Shown here piece after piece: positions 40,001-50,560 of a stretch of DNA of 64,000 nucleotides; positions within the stretch are counted from its first letter, which is position 1, and each line of letters starts with the position of its first letter. A program made the position numbers and the translations under genes. Origin of the DNA: Polytrichum commune (Eukaryota; Streptophyta; Polytrichopsida; Polytrichales; Polytrichaceae); NCBI GenBank assembly GCA_950295325.1, contig OX485806.1, forward strand, positions 19,096,001 through 19,160,000, in the 5' to 3' direction. The notes beneath the pieces were generated by a model. The model saw only the letters and a list, made by a program, of their open reading frames with translations. It was not told the DNA's origin and did no database searches.

Positions 40001-43000
40001 GCTTTTCACATTTGAAAGGAGACAGTCGGCTTAACGTCCTCTATTTGTAATGATGCCCTTTTCGGGGTTACATATACAGTTGAACCAATTCAAAGATAAA
40101 GCAACATCAAAATTCATGCCGATGCGACACTGGAGTCAACTCTTCATAAAAAAATTGGCATGTGAATCCTTTCAAAGGCATATAACACTTACCACTTCTG
40201 CTGCCAGTGTTCCATCAGCTTTGACACCGGAAAGAAGAAATGACAGAAGGTCCACCCAGTTCCGCACAAATGGGTCCTTAATATTAAGCGAATCCACAAT
40301 CTCTGAAAATGGCCCCAGCAATTTCCCAGCGCCCATTGCACCTTGTGGCCCCATTCGGAGAAATGTCTGGAACAAGGCTGGGCCGTAGCGTGCCAACGCT
40401 GTAACTAGTACCCCCCAGTCAGTGCGTATCGCAGCAGGAGGCAAGGCCATGGCGGCTGCTGACAATGGGAGAACAGCATCCTGTTCAGTAGCAAAACATG
40501 GCTTAACAACATACAACCCACATTGAAAGACAATAAAGTAATAAAATAATAATATCTACGTTATAGCTACTAAGGTATGTGGGCCTTATGTGATCAATCT
40601 TCTCAATTGGAGAATTACCTCCATTTGAGTGGTATGCGGCAAGGCTGGTTAAGAAGGGACACTAAAAGTCACGTGTTGTGATGAAAATTGGTTTATATGC
40701 CCAAAATATAGACACCATTCTTAGTTCGATACTTAATACAATTGGGAGGGTCTGTGTGATCATTTTGAGAATTGAGAATCTTCACTTTGACCTTCTATAA
40801 CTTTTGCATCTGAACTCCAGTTCTGAAACTACAAATGACATATTGCATGATTCGCAATTGCTAACCGCATGAGACAATTCCAAAGCAGCTCCAACGGCCT
40901 GAAATTGTCTGTGAAGTCGGAAGTGCCCACAATAGGGCCTTAGCACAGACATGAGTCATTGTTCGTATTTGTCATTACCCAATGTACTTCACTGTAAATA
41001 CACAGAGTGCACCGAATCACTTCCAAGAAACCATATGTTGTACACACTTTTAACTGGTCCTCCAGATGAGGATGTTGTAACCCACAACAACTATTGACCT
41101 TGAATTTCCAGGCCCACAAGACTACAGTGTCCATCAATTGATCTCTTGTGAAGGTGACTTAACCATTTCAGAAGCAGAAAATCAACACCTTTCACAAGCT
41201 AGTCATTAAACCCCAGCCCTGAAGGTAGGAGGTTTAGAGCCATGAATATCGCTCCACGAATCTATTCCGGGAAAATATTCCAGCCATTCCAGGTTCTCGG
41301 AATTGTAACTCCTGCAAGGATTCTCGAGGAACTAAATTGATCTTATGTTGCAGACCTATGTGTCATGGTTCACAACTTACTTGGAGCTTGCGCCAATCGT
41401 CCACCGCATTTTTCCCAGCAATTTGCTGTAAATCCTGCATAGTTCATGTGAAATATGCATACAGATTAGACAAGCAGCTGCAGGTAAGGGGACTCCTGAA
41501 CAGGGCCAATTGGCGTGAAGGAGATTTTTGAGAAAACAAAGGATGTGAGTTACTGGCTACACACCTTGTAGAATTCAGTAGGGCCAATCCGGGAGAGAAA
41601 TTGGCCTTCCGGGACGTGCACCATCCATGAATTGTATTGCACGCAATCCACCGACTCGCCAAGGGCATCGAGAACCTGAACACTTCAAACCCATTCAATC
41701 GTCAGAAACCAACTTTTAAATGTTGATGAATAGGTGAAATGATAAGCAGAATGAAATCCTTAATTTAGTGGACTTCTCATCTGGAGTTGGTCCCTTATAA
41801 TTTCCCACTGGTTGTTTTGCATACAATATCAATATTTTCTATCCTCGGACCTAGTGTTTGAATTTGAATGGCGAGAAACCTGTTTTGGTTCATCGAGGGC
41901 CAAACTCATTTTACAGTATTCTCCCGTTTAGTATTCTCCCATTTAAGTACGCACTTTGAACCGGAGTTGTTGGTGCGCACTTAGTTGGTAGGTGCGTACT
42001 TTACAAATTTTCATCGAACCAGAAGAAATGAGCGGTTTTCTAAACACCGATGACGCAAACACCGAAGAATATTGTGTTGTTATGCTGGAGGACGTTGATG
42101 AAACTCTGGAAACGATGCGAATTGAAGAAGAACCACCTATCGTTGACAAAATCCAACCTATCGAGACATTTGTTGAATCTAAAAGTGTTACCAACTTCAA
42201 AGGCTTTGAAGCTCTACACAACACTGTCCTCGACATCAACGACCAATTGCTTTGCTCCGATGTTCAAACGGAAGCTAGACAGATGTATGATGAATTGCGA
42301 CGATCGTTTGAGACATTTCAATGAAATCTTAACAAACAGGCATTGAATGTCAAGCGTAAAAAATACATGCATTTGCGGCAAATGACTCTACATGACATGT
42401 TCAAACAATAAAGCATGAACCTTGATTTTTATCAAAACATTGCGCACTTAACCAGGATGCGTATTTATGCGGGAGATTACTGTAGTACCTCTTGGCATGG
42501 CAAAATGAGTTTCACTCTTCAACGAACCAATATAGAATGTTCTTCATGCAAACCTCAACACTACCTCCAAGCATGCACAAGAACTTACCGAACATGGCAG
42601 GTGTTGTATGCAAAACAACCAACTCCCGACCAAGTCACGTTGAGTACGAGGATAACCCTAATGTCCTTTAACCTTATTATGACATTCTCCCAGCTAGAGG
42701 ACATTCTCAACGACCCTTCAACTGTGAGCGCCACGTTGGGGTACGTTGCATATATTCAGAAAATACAAAAGTTGGGGTAGAGATTGACAAAATTTACTTG
42801 CGCTAAGGGATTGGCCTGTGGTCCACGCGATGAAAGACCTGAAAATAGTGAAGGCCCTGAATCGAAGTAGTATCCTTTGATGTTGAAGGAGTGGGCAGCT
42901 CCACCAGGAATATCATGGCTCTCCAACACAAGAACGTCCTGGCCATACCGAGCAAGCAAACCACCGCAACACAGCCCCCCCACTCCACTTCCTATGACCA

Positions 43001-43181
43001 CAATATCGGCCTCTGCCTTCTCTGCGGAAATTTCACCATATAAACCCAGTATGAGATGCTCGTGAGAATGAGATGAAACCCTTTTTGTTGTTGGTCTAGC
43101 TTCGCAATGAACACTCTTCACAACTTTGTAGTGCATTCTGTTGCAGGTCCTACATCTCCCAAAACCCATTGCCATGGCCAA
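37006..43181 (-). CDS. CRTISO/retinol-saturase-like FAD oxidoreductase, plastid-type, eight exons
   Basis: Exons 43181-42798, 41675-41565, 41434-41381, 40480-40193, 39649-39458, 38697-38539, 38253-38017 and 37320-37006 sum to 1740 nt, or 579 residues. All seven introns are GT-AG and phase 0. The N-terminus is basic and Cys/Ser-containing, compatible with a plastid transit peptide. The FAD-binding Rossmann motif VVIGSGVGGLCCGG is at 61-74, followed by ESHDIPGGAAHSF and FDSGPSLFSGL. The C-terminal flavin-contacting motif LYCCGDSTFPGIGIPA is at about 537-552. This is the carotenoid isomerase / phytoene desaturase-like family. It is closer to the less-studied plant CRTISO-like branch than to CRTISO itself, so the substrate is uncertain. 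The gene looks intact. Intron 1 hosts a pogo remnant and intron 7 a minisatellite. Confidence 0.9.
37362..38010. repeat. Minisatellite of ~130-bp units filling intron 7
   Basis: Five diverged units share 'AAGGCCAAACTCCAGA', 'GGAATTTATCATGGTTTCAG', TTGGCCCAAAGGAAA and TTCATTGCAATAAAAG. They occupy almost the whole intron (37321-38016). Confidence 0.85.
39870..40140. repeat. Dispersed repeat in intron 4, related to 52445-52770
   Basis: Shared landmarks in the same order are GGTATCC.GGTGAACCA.ATATTTT, 'GATAGGTGCA', TGATGCCC.TTTC.GG.TTA and 'AAAGATGAAGCAACA.CA'. The copy at 52.4 kb has extra inserted sequence. Confidence 0.7.
41946..42411 (+). pseudogene. pogo/Tigger-like transposase C-terminal remnant in intron 1 of the CRTISO-like gene
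   Basis: The plus-strand frame 41992-42324 gives an acidic sequence (VMLEDVDETLETMRIEEEP) and then FEALHNTVLDIN. After a one-base frame change it gives KKYMHLRQMTLHDMFKQ and a stop. This resembles the acidic C-terminus and PCNA-binding tail (QxTLxxFF-like) of pogo-type transposases. An inverted repeat AAGTACGCAC / GTGCGTACTT brackets 41946-42001. It is antisense to the host gene. Confidence 0.5.
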
Positions 43182-43530
43182 GAATCTGCGAACGGGGTTA
43201 GGTGTCAGCCATTTGTCTCCTCACTATCTTCGAATGTCTGGTGACATTTACATGAATTCATTGCCCCGTCACAAACTTAACCATCTTCACTACTTTGTAC
43301 TGCATTCTATTGCAGATGAATGTTACAACCATGGCCAAGAATTTGCGAACAGTGTTAGATCAAAGCCATTTTCTCAGCACTATCTTGGAAGGTCTGTTGA
43401 AATTCGCATAAACTGAACACTCTTTGTTGCAGGTCCTACATCTCCCAAAATCAATCGACATGACCAAGTAATTGTGGACAGGGTAAGGTGTCAGCCATTT
43501 TTCTCAGCACTATCTATCAATGCCTGGTGA
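43122..43530. repeat. Three tandem copies of the start region of the CRTISO-like gene
   Basis: Units begin near 43122, 43302 and 43418. They share TTTGTA.TGCATTCT.TTGCAG, GTCCTACATCTCCCAAAA, 'ATGGCCAAGAAT.TGCGAAC' and AGCCATTTT/GTCTC. Unit 1 contains the gene's ATG (43181); units 2 and 3 lie upstream in the promoter or 5' UTR. Confidence 0.75.
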
Positions 43531-43538
43531 GAAAACCT

Positions 43539-44058
43539 TTATTGTGTAAATTGATTTTTTTCTTGAAATCTTATAATTCTCGTCTGAAAACTGGCGCTAC
43601 TGATGGTGGTGGCCATTTCAAACTGTGGCTCTGATTGCATCACTACAAATTGCAAGAAAATCACCATGGATGTTGTTCGTGTGGTGTTTTTGGTTGCTAC
43701 AGAATTGACCCCCCAAGCTTGATTGGTTCCAGCTATGGTGTCCATACCTATTGTTGCAGATTCTGGAATGCTTACATCGGCCAGCTTTTCTCCCACTACA
43801 GCCCTCACCACTCCAAATTTCGGCGCCTTGGAGACCTCATTCCTTGTCTCATGTCCTAATTCCTGCACAGCCAATGAGGCACTGCGACGAAGCGACGAAA
43901 TTTCAGACGGGGATTTTCGGCCGCAGCTTGCCTGGGTTGTGCCAATTGGCATCATACATCTCTGGATGCCACCAACTCTTTCCACCAGAGCCGACGTTGT
44001 TGCACAAAATTTCATACCCATGGTGGAGACGGCGCAACAACTGGGCATGGAAGAGTGA
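43539..44058. other. Unresolved open region upstream of the CRTISO-like gene
   Basis: A 169-codon minus-strand frame (44048-43539) and a 111-codon plus-strand frame (43723-44058) overlap. GC is higher than in the surroundings. Neither product shows a domain I recognise. If coding, the plus frame would lie head-to-head with the CRTISO-like gene and could share its promoter. A short exon of an unseen gene is also possible. Confidence 0.25.
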
Positions 44059-47000
44059 AGCTACATTACAACTAGATAGGTTGCAAATGCACGAATATGT
44101 CCGATTGAAAATTTTGCATAAATGGGGGACGAATCTGTGTACGAGGTAATGGCCGGAGAAACTTAGCAGTGCGATGAACCATCTACAGTGGTTGAAATTG
44201 ATGAATTCCCGCAGAATTGTGGAGGTAAACTAAACTTTCAAAAAGTGTTAAAAGGTTGTGTGCTTTGTAGAACTTCGAGTGACTGGTTGGGCATAAGATT
44301 GCAGAGGAAAGGTAAGTGAATCTGTGAAGGTCCACGTTGGTCTGCAGAGCACCTCAAATCTGAAGTCCATTTCTCTAGATTAATCATCTCTTTTTTTGCT
44401 TTTGATGAAAAGGTCCCTCCCACTATTCCAGGGCTCTCCTAAAATTCTTGTGGAAAGTAATTATAAGATTGTGAAGTTTCTCGGAGAAGAGATAAACAAT
44501 ACGTTTATGCAGTACGGTTGTGGGGAACTGTGGACCACTCATATCCAAGTAGAGCTCTGGGCGATTTCTGATTTCTAACCTGGAGTGGGCTACTACTAGG
44601 TACCTGCACCTATACCAAAAGAAACGACAAAATCCAGCACCCAAAATGTGCATGTCCACCATTTGATCAACAGGTGTAACTAGAAATAACAATTGCATGA
44701 ATCTTAGGAAGAGCTGCCATGTTCAGGTTTTGAGCAGATAGATTGTAACTTATTTATGAGGTGAGTCATTAAGGAAGAATTGGTCTAAAGGAGACCTCGA
44801 ATTTAGGTGACTCAAGCAGTTTGTAGTGGATGCGTGCCAGACAAGAAATGGGAATAGAAGTTGGTATGTATGATTGACAAACTAAGAAACTGACATGCAG
44901 ATTTGTATCCATCACCATTTCTTCCTCCAAGTTGGAAACAGTACATTCTGGTTTGTTAGTGAGTTTCAACCCTCACATTTACGCAACCTAAAAGCATGCA
45001 GACTGTATAATCTCCCTCTCCTAGGTTAGAGTAGCTTGTATGTATAAGTAGAATGAAAAAAAAACATCATTTCACATTGCCAGCACTATAGTTTATGGAG
45101 TTTGAGAATGCCTAATACTTGGAACTTTTGGCAAGTCACAGCCAATTGCCATGTTAGTTAGGCCTCAAATGATGAATCTGAATCCCCCAACATTTATGCA
45201 ATATCCGTGCTAATACTCATGTTGGTTATGCCTGAAATGGTGAGTCTGAAACCCAAATTTTTGTTCAATATTTGTGCTAATATGACAACTCACAGAAGAT
45301 TTTCTGTGCCTAATGAGAAGTCCAGGTAGGACAAAAGTGTGTCAGCTAAATGCCCTAACCAGAAGGAAAAAGGCTTCTCTGGCAATGAGCTACAATCAAG
45401 GAACTGACAAGACTAGAACTTCTGCAGTGTCATCATTTACATCTTATTAACACAGAACTGTCTGCCATCAGGTGAATGGCAGCACAGTTTCAAAATTTGC
45501 AAGAACAATTACATAGGAGCTGTCTCTGAAAGGTCTAGGATATACACACTTGTCAAAATTCAAAATCAAATTGTGGGTGCTAGATGAACCTCCAGGATTG
45601 TCCTGGTCATAAAATCTCAGGGAACAGAACCAGAGCATGAGCAAGCTCAAGTCGAGTATGTATTGATCTGTCGCAGCTACCTAGAAGTTAGATATCATTT
45701 GCGTAAAGTTCAACCATTACATTTATCAATGAAAGAAAAAAGGTGTGCTCTACCATCCTCACGCCATGAGGATATATTGAAAATAACAAAATGCTATAAT
45801 CTTTTATAGCCTCCATAATACCAAAGAAGCAGAATTCAAAGTTTGGAAGTATAGGTCGTTTATGGAAACAAAATGTTTCATACGTGCAATTTGCATTTCA
45901 GTTCGAACCCTTGTTTTATACCCCTGTTCCTCAGTCTGTACTCATGCCTTCAGGTCAACCGACTAAGTCAGATATTTGCCAATACTGTAGCCCTATTTAA
46001 AGGGCATTGACATGGTTTAAATAAGTGGAGAAAATGCACTCTTTGAAGAACACTCTTCGGCCACCACGTCTTGCTCACAGAACAAATTCTCGTTGCAAAA
46101 CAGGAGAAGGTACATATGAGAAATTATGCAGACAATTTTGCAAAAACCCAATTTAATTGCTATCTACCAAGAATTAACGTGATAGGTATTTACTCGAGAA
46201 TTGCGGTCCTATATGATATAATGTAACATAAACCTACGCAGAAATCTTCAAGCCTCCGCGCATTACTTAGACAATCTTGACTCTTGTTTCGATAGCGAAG
46301 CAAGTTACGATGATTCAAGCAACACTAATTGCTTGAAACATTGATTCCATCAAATCCCAGAAGCATAACAAGTTAAACAGAGCAACATCAACCACCATCA
46401 CATGCATAGTGTTTGTATTACCTCTCTACCTCAAACCGGTGTTCATGCTTGACATGCCCAGCCTTGGACAGCTTGACCTACCGAGCTACTTGAGGTTTGC
46501 AGAATATCCCCAAGACCCAAAAGTCCCAACATTTATATTTCTGTACAAAGTCCAAGCTTTATTTTGTTCTGCTTTACACAAGGACTGTTAGGTAGACGTC
46601 TTTGTGCACTAACATCAGTTCCCACAAGCACTTCGCCAGACCTTGAAACATCATCATCATCGTCAAAAGGGGACGGACCACCGACCATGACTTCTCAAGT
46701 CATCTACCCAGAAGGTAAATATATAACATCAAATTCAAATGGTTGCATTGGGAAAATTCAAGAAAAAGGTTCGGATCAACCACATATTTCATAAGAGGTT
46801 TTGTTCATAAGTTTTCCATGATGGAGAGATGGCCATATCTACAAAAAACAAACACAGCCACAATAATAAAATCTGAAATTGAAGCAGCAACGCTTGCTGC
46901 TACAACTTCCTTCATCAAAAGCATGGGGGCGGCTTAGAGCATGCATCCATCCTAACCAACACGAAGAAGAAGAAGAAAAAAAAAAAAAAAAAGACTTAAA

Positions 47001-47059
47001 GCATCACCCTAAGTTGATGTTGATATTCATGATGTTTCCATCATCATCCCCCTATCACC
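44059..47059. other. AT-rich spacer without a supported gene
   Basis: No long frame has recognisable motifs. A ~75-bp tandem duplication lies near 45110-45260. A poly-A run is at 46975-46993. The last few hundred bases are the 3' flank of the HVA22-like gene. Confidence 0.45.
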
Positions 47060-47545
47060 TCACTGCGCGTGGTTGGTTTTCCTGGCATCCTCCAGGGCTG
47101 CGCTGATGAGTTTTTCGAAGGCACCGGGTCCGCTCTCATCGATGTATGTCGCAACTAAGGAGCGGGCTTCAGGGCTGATGGATGCCAACCACTTGCGCTG
47201 TGCATCTGACAGCTTCTGGTCGATCGTACCCGACGCTGCGTAGAAGTAGGGACGCACGTAACGCTCGTAAAGGATGATTCCACCTCGGAACTGAGGCAAC
47301 ACCAACCATGCCGCCACCAGCAGCTTCACATACGAGTACAACGGGATCCATGCAAAAACAGGGGCAGCCGCCATTTCCAACAACGTTACGAAAGAGTATA
47401 AAACCCAGTAGGTTAGCCATTGCTGGTCATCCTCCTTGAATGGAGACTCTATGGCCATGATGGATGCATACAATGGATACAACAACATCACCACTGGACC
47501 TGCCAGTGCGTTCGCTCGGAGCGCCAGAGCCCAAAACCACCCCAT
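47060..47545 (-). CDS. HVA22 / TB2-DP1 (REEP-like) membrane-shaping protein, intronless
   Basis: The frame is complete in one exon, 161 residues. It has the family signature LLYPLYASIMAIESPFKEDDQQWLTYW split over about residues 21-47, then hydrophobic hairpin segments and LPQFRGG, then a hydrophilic C-terminal region ending in a helix. HVA22/REEP5 proteins curve tubular ER membranes; plant members are often ABA- or stress-induced and act in vesicle traffic. Plant HVA22 genes normally have introns, so the lack of any here may point to a retrogene. A GC-rich, CT-repeat-containing region lies directly upstream, which would serve as 5' UTR and promoter. Start chosen at the only Met before the conserved region. 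Confidence 0.92.
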   Translation of the reverse strand: MGWFWALALRANALAGPVVMLLYPLYASIMAIESPFKEDDQQWLTYWVLYSFVTLLEMAAAPVFAWIPLYSYVKLLVAAWLVLPQFRGGIILYERYVRPYFYAASGTIDQKLSDAQRKWLASISPEARSLVATYIDESGPGAFEKLISAALEDARKTNHAQ

Positions 47546-48200
47546 AGCTCTTCTCTTCTCTTCTCTTCTCTTCTCTTCTCTTCTCTTCTCTTCTCTTCCC
47601 TAAACTGTTCCTTTCCTCCAAACCCTACACACCAGCAGATACCTTGCAAAACAATAGAGAAAAATTAAACACGATCTCGCGAGCCCTGGGAGCTCGCGGA
47701 GCTGAGAAGGAGACGATGCAAACCCTGGAAACCCTTGGTGGCAGTTGGCGATGTGAAGCGAACGCTACAGGGCACCGTTTGAGGAGAGGTAAAGAAGGGA
47801 GAAGGCGGCGGAGGAGCAAGCTTGCGATGAGATGCGTGGCGGGTGAGATGGAGGCGGGAGGAGCGAGAGAGGAGAGAAGAGTGCGGCGAGGATGCGACGT
47901 CGGGGAGGGGGAGGGGAGGGGAAGGGAAGGCAAGGGGGAGGGAGTTCAGAGAAGTGGGCGGAAGGGGAAGGGCCCGGGGTGGCGGGGGACGGGCCGGGTG
48001 TTGGTGGCAGGGATGCCCGAGGGGCCAATGGGCGACCAGGTCCTGCCACGCGGCGGGCTGGGGACCGGTCACTTGGATGCCAAGTCAGCTGCCACGTCGG
48101 AGAGCCTGGGTACGTCACTGCGTCGGGAACAACGGCCGGAATGCTGCCCCTCCCACATGAGGAGGGAGTGGATGGATGGATGGAAGACGAGTCTTCGACG
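47546..48200 (-). promoter_or_regulatory. GC-rich upstream region of the HVA22-like gene with TTCTC repeat
   Basis: About ten TTCTC units (47551-47598) start six bases upstream of the ATG; on the gene's strand they read GAGAA. Beyond them lies a GC-rich, purine-rich block to about 48170, contrasting with AT-rich spacer on both sides. The perfect inverted stretch GAGCTCGCGGAGCT-like sequence is near 47690. Open frames across this block on both strands are low-complexity and probably not coding. No TATA box could be assigned. Confidence 0.5.
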
Positions 48201-50560
48201 TGTTACTCCTTTGGTAAGATGAATTCACAGAAGTGCACACTCAATTTCATGATTTTACAAACCCATTTAGCAATTGGTCCTACCAAATTCATTGGAATCA
48301 TGAACCAAGTTCATTATATAGACAGCCAATTTAACATGAATTTTCAACCAATTTCATTTCATTTTTTGAATAATTTCATGATTTGGTACCCATATTCACA
48401 ACTTCACAAAATCGATTTCATAAATTATATAACTTTATCTCACACAAAACTCGTTATGCGTTTTTCTCACGCGGCCAACACTCTTCCCACAATCAAATCC
48501 ATAATCACATTACATTCTCAAGTCCACTAGATTGCACACTACATTGGGTTTGTTTTTCATTGCTTAGGTGCACTATCATGAAATTGAGACATTTCACATG
48601 TCTAGTAGGTTTAGGTTCATGAACTAATTTAAAAGGTGCATGAAATTGGTAGAATATTGTAGTGACATTGGTTTGGAAGGTTCATGAACTAGCTTGGAAT
48701 CTTCATAACTTTGAGTTTGCACATATGTGAGGGCCGCTTCACACACAAACCAAAAGCCGTGACCATGAAATTGTGAGAGCCCATAAGAAAGTGTCCAAAG
48801 GCGTCCCAAGACACGTCCAAGATCATGTAGTGTGAAGCCATATGTGACCGGGCCCTCAACCAAATGCTATTTCAACAAATTTCTATTCATTTGGGGTCCT
48901 CACACATGATAAAATATAAATAAATCAATGGTTGTGAGATTTTGGAATTCCATAGTCTCCCAATTTTGTGTTAAGCCTACCTCCAAGAAATGGTTTTGGA
49001 AAATAGTCCACGTGACCATGAAACATGCTCCATTTGATGCCATGTAGGAATCTATGTAGAGTTTACATCCATCTTGCATTCACGTACTCCGTTGGTCCCT
49101 CAAGCGTAGTGTGAAGCAATTTGGACCAGCTCCGCCGTTTCCACCAATGAGAGGGCTTGAAGTACAATGGTCACAGGCCCTCAGTCTCATGTGTGAAGTG
49201 GCCTTGAAGTCATCTTACCAAAGGAGCAATAAGTTGGTCTAATAAGGTCATGTCTCGTATGGACGTTATTAGGTAGTTGTTCCCTCTTGAAACCACAATG
49301 GCCAAGGGCTCCTTTACGGATTCGCATGTAAACTCATCTAGTCATGCCCCTTGTAAAAGTTTATCTCCTTTAGGTTTGTGGTTTATTTAATTTGATTAGT
49401 CTCAATTTATAATTCAATTTGGGCCTTCCCATTTTTTATTTTTTGAGGGGGAGGGGGGGGGGGAGGAGGGTCACTTCATATTTAAGAACCCATAAACCTA
49501 TGCATGATGTTAGGTAGTTCCATCCTGGAAATTTGTGAGTGCTTGAATGTTGTCCCTCCCACATGAGAGGGGAGGGATGGATGGATGGATGGATGGAATG
49601 AAGATTCTTCAACATAAGTTATTAATTGGTTTAAGAAGGTCCATGTCGTAGGGACGTTGTTAGTCATCACATTACTTAGTGTGTGGTTCTTGTTTTGTGG
49701 GCCCTCACAATATAACAGTGGGATGCTCGAAAAGCTACGCAGAGAGACTCAAATTCATATTAAACTCCCAACCTCTCACTGTTATAATTTGAGGGTACAC
49801 GTTGCTAATAAAGTTATGATACTATAGTTGTCTCTAGAAACCACAATGGCTAATGATTAACTTACATATACACATGGAAACTCATCCCATCACGACTTTC
49901 TCTCATGTAGGTTTGTGGTTGATTTCATTTGATTGGTCTTAGTGTCTATGTTAACTTGGGATTCCAATGTTATTTTGGAGCAAAAATTTATACTTAAGAA
50001 ATACATTATCTATGAACCTTGAATGTTGTTAGATAGTTCCATCATGAAAATCACTAGGGCCGGAATAGTGCCCCTCCCATGCGAGGGGAAAGGAAGGAGG
50101 GGAGGAAGGCACAAAGAAACAAAGGAAGGAAGACTTTTTGACATATTGAGTTGGTTTGAGAAGGTTCGTGTTGTACATATGTTATAAGGTACGTGTTCCC
50201 TCCATGTTCCCTCCGGGGAACCTCCAAGGATTTACCTATGGTGAATTCACATGTAAACTCCTTCCGACATGGACGAAAGGACTCTAGTAGAAAATTATAT
50301 AGTAATTTTTTGTTGCCCATGTCATGGTCGGTGTCATTGAAACAAACTCTTTATCCTCGCGGTTAATCCAATTGGATTCTAATGTTATTTTGGGGATCAT
50401 ATTCATTTGAAGTTTAAGTAAATTCCACAGTTTTATGGACATCGTTAGATATTTCCCTTCATAAACTCCCCACAAACCAATGGATGTTGGTCAGGTAGTT
50501 CCCTCTTGGGAATCGTGAGGGTTGGATTCGTCACCATGTAAACCTATCCGTTATAGATGA
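48140..50560. repeat. Decayed large repeat units (~550-600 bp period)
   Basis: Related blocks recur: GAAT.(C/T)TG.CCCTCCCACATGAG with GGATGGATGGATGG at 48140, 49545 and (degenerate) 50070; TTGG.(C/T)TAAGAAGGTC near 49225, 49630 and 50150; TAGTT(C/G).CTCT.GAAACCACAATGGC near 49275 and 49825; and 'ATGTAAACTCAT' to 'TAGGTTTGTGGTT' near 49330, 49880 and 50240. They are in the same order but heavily diverged. A poly-G tract lies at 49446-49468. Confidence 0.6.
49679..49802. mobile_element. MITE related to the pair at 19683-20032
   Basis: About 124 bp with inverted ends: TGTGGGCCCTCACAATATAACAGTGGGA-like sequence on the left against the complement of the CACTGTTATAATTTGAGGG end. It shares the middle (GAGACTCA.ATT.ATATTAA) with the 19.7 kb MITEs. 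Confidence 0.55.

Noticed and set aside
47644-48222. 192-codon plus-strand frame upstream of HVA22
   Set aside because: Arg/Gly-rich low-complexity product of a purine-rich block, open in several frames.
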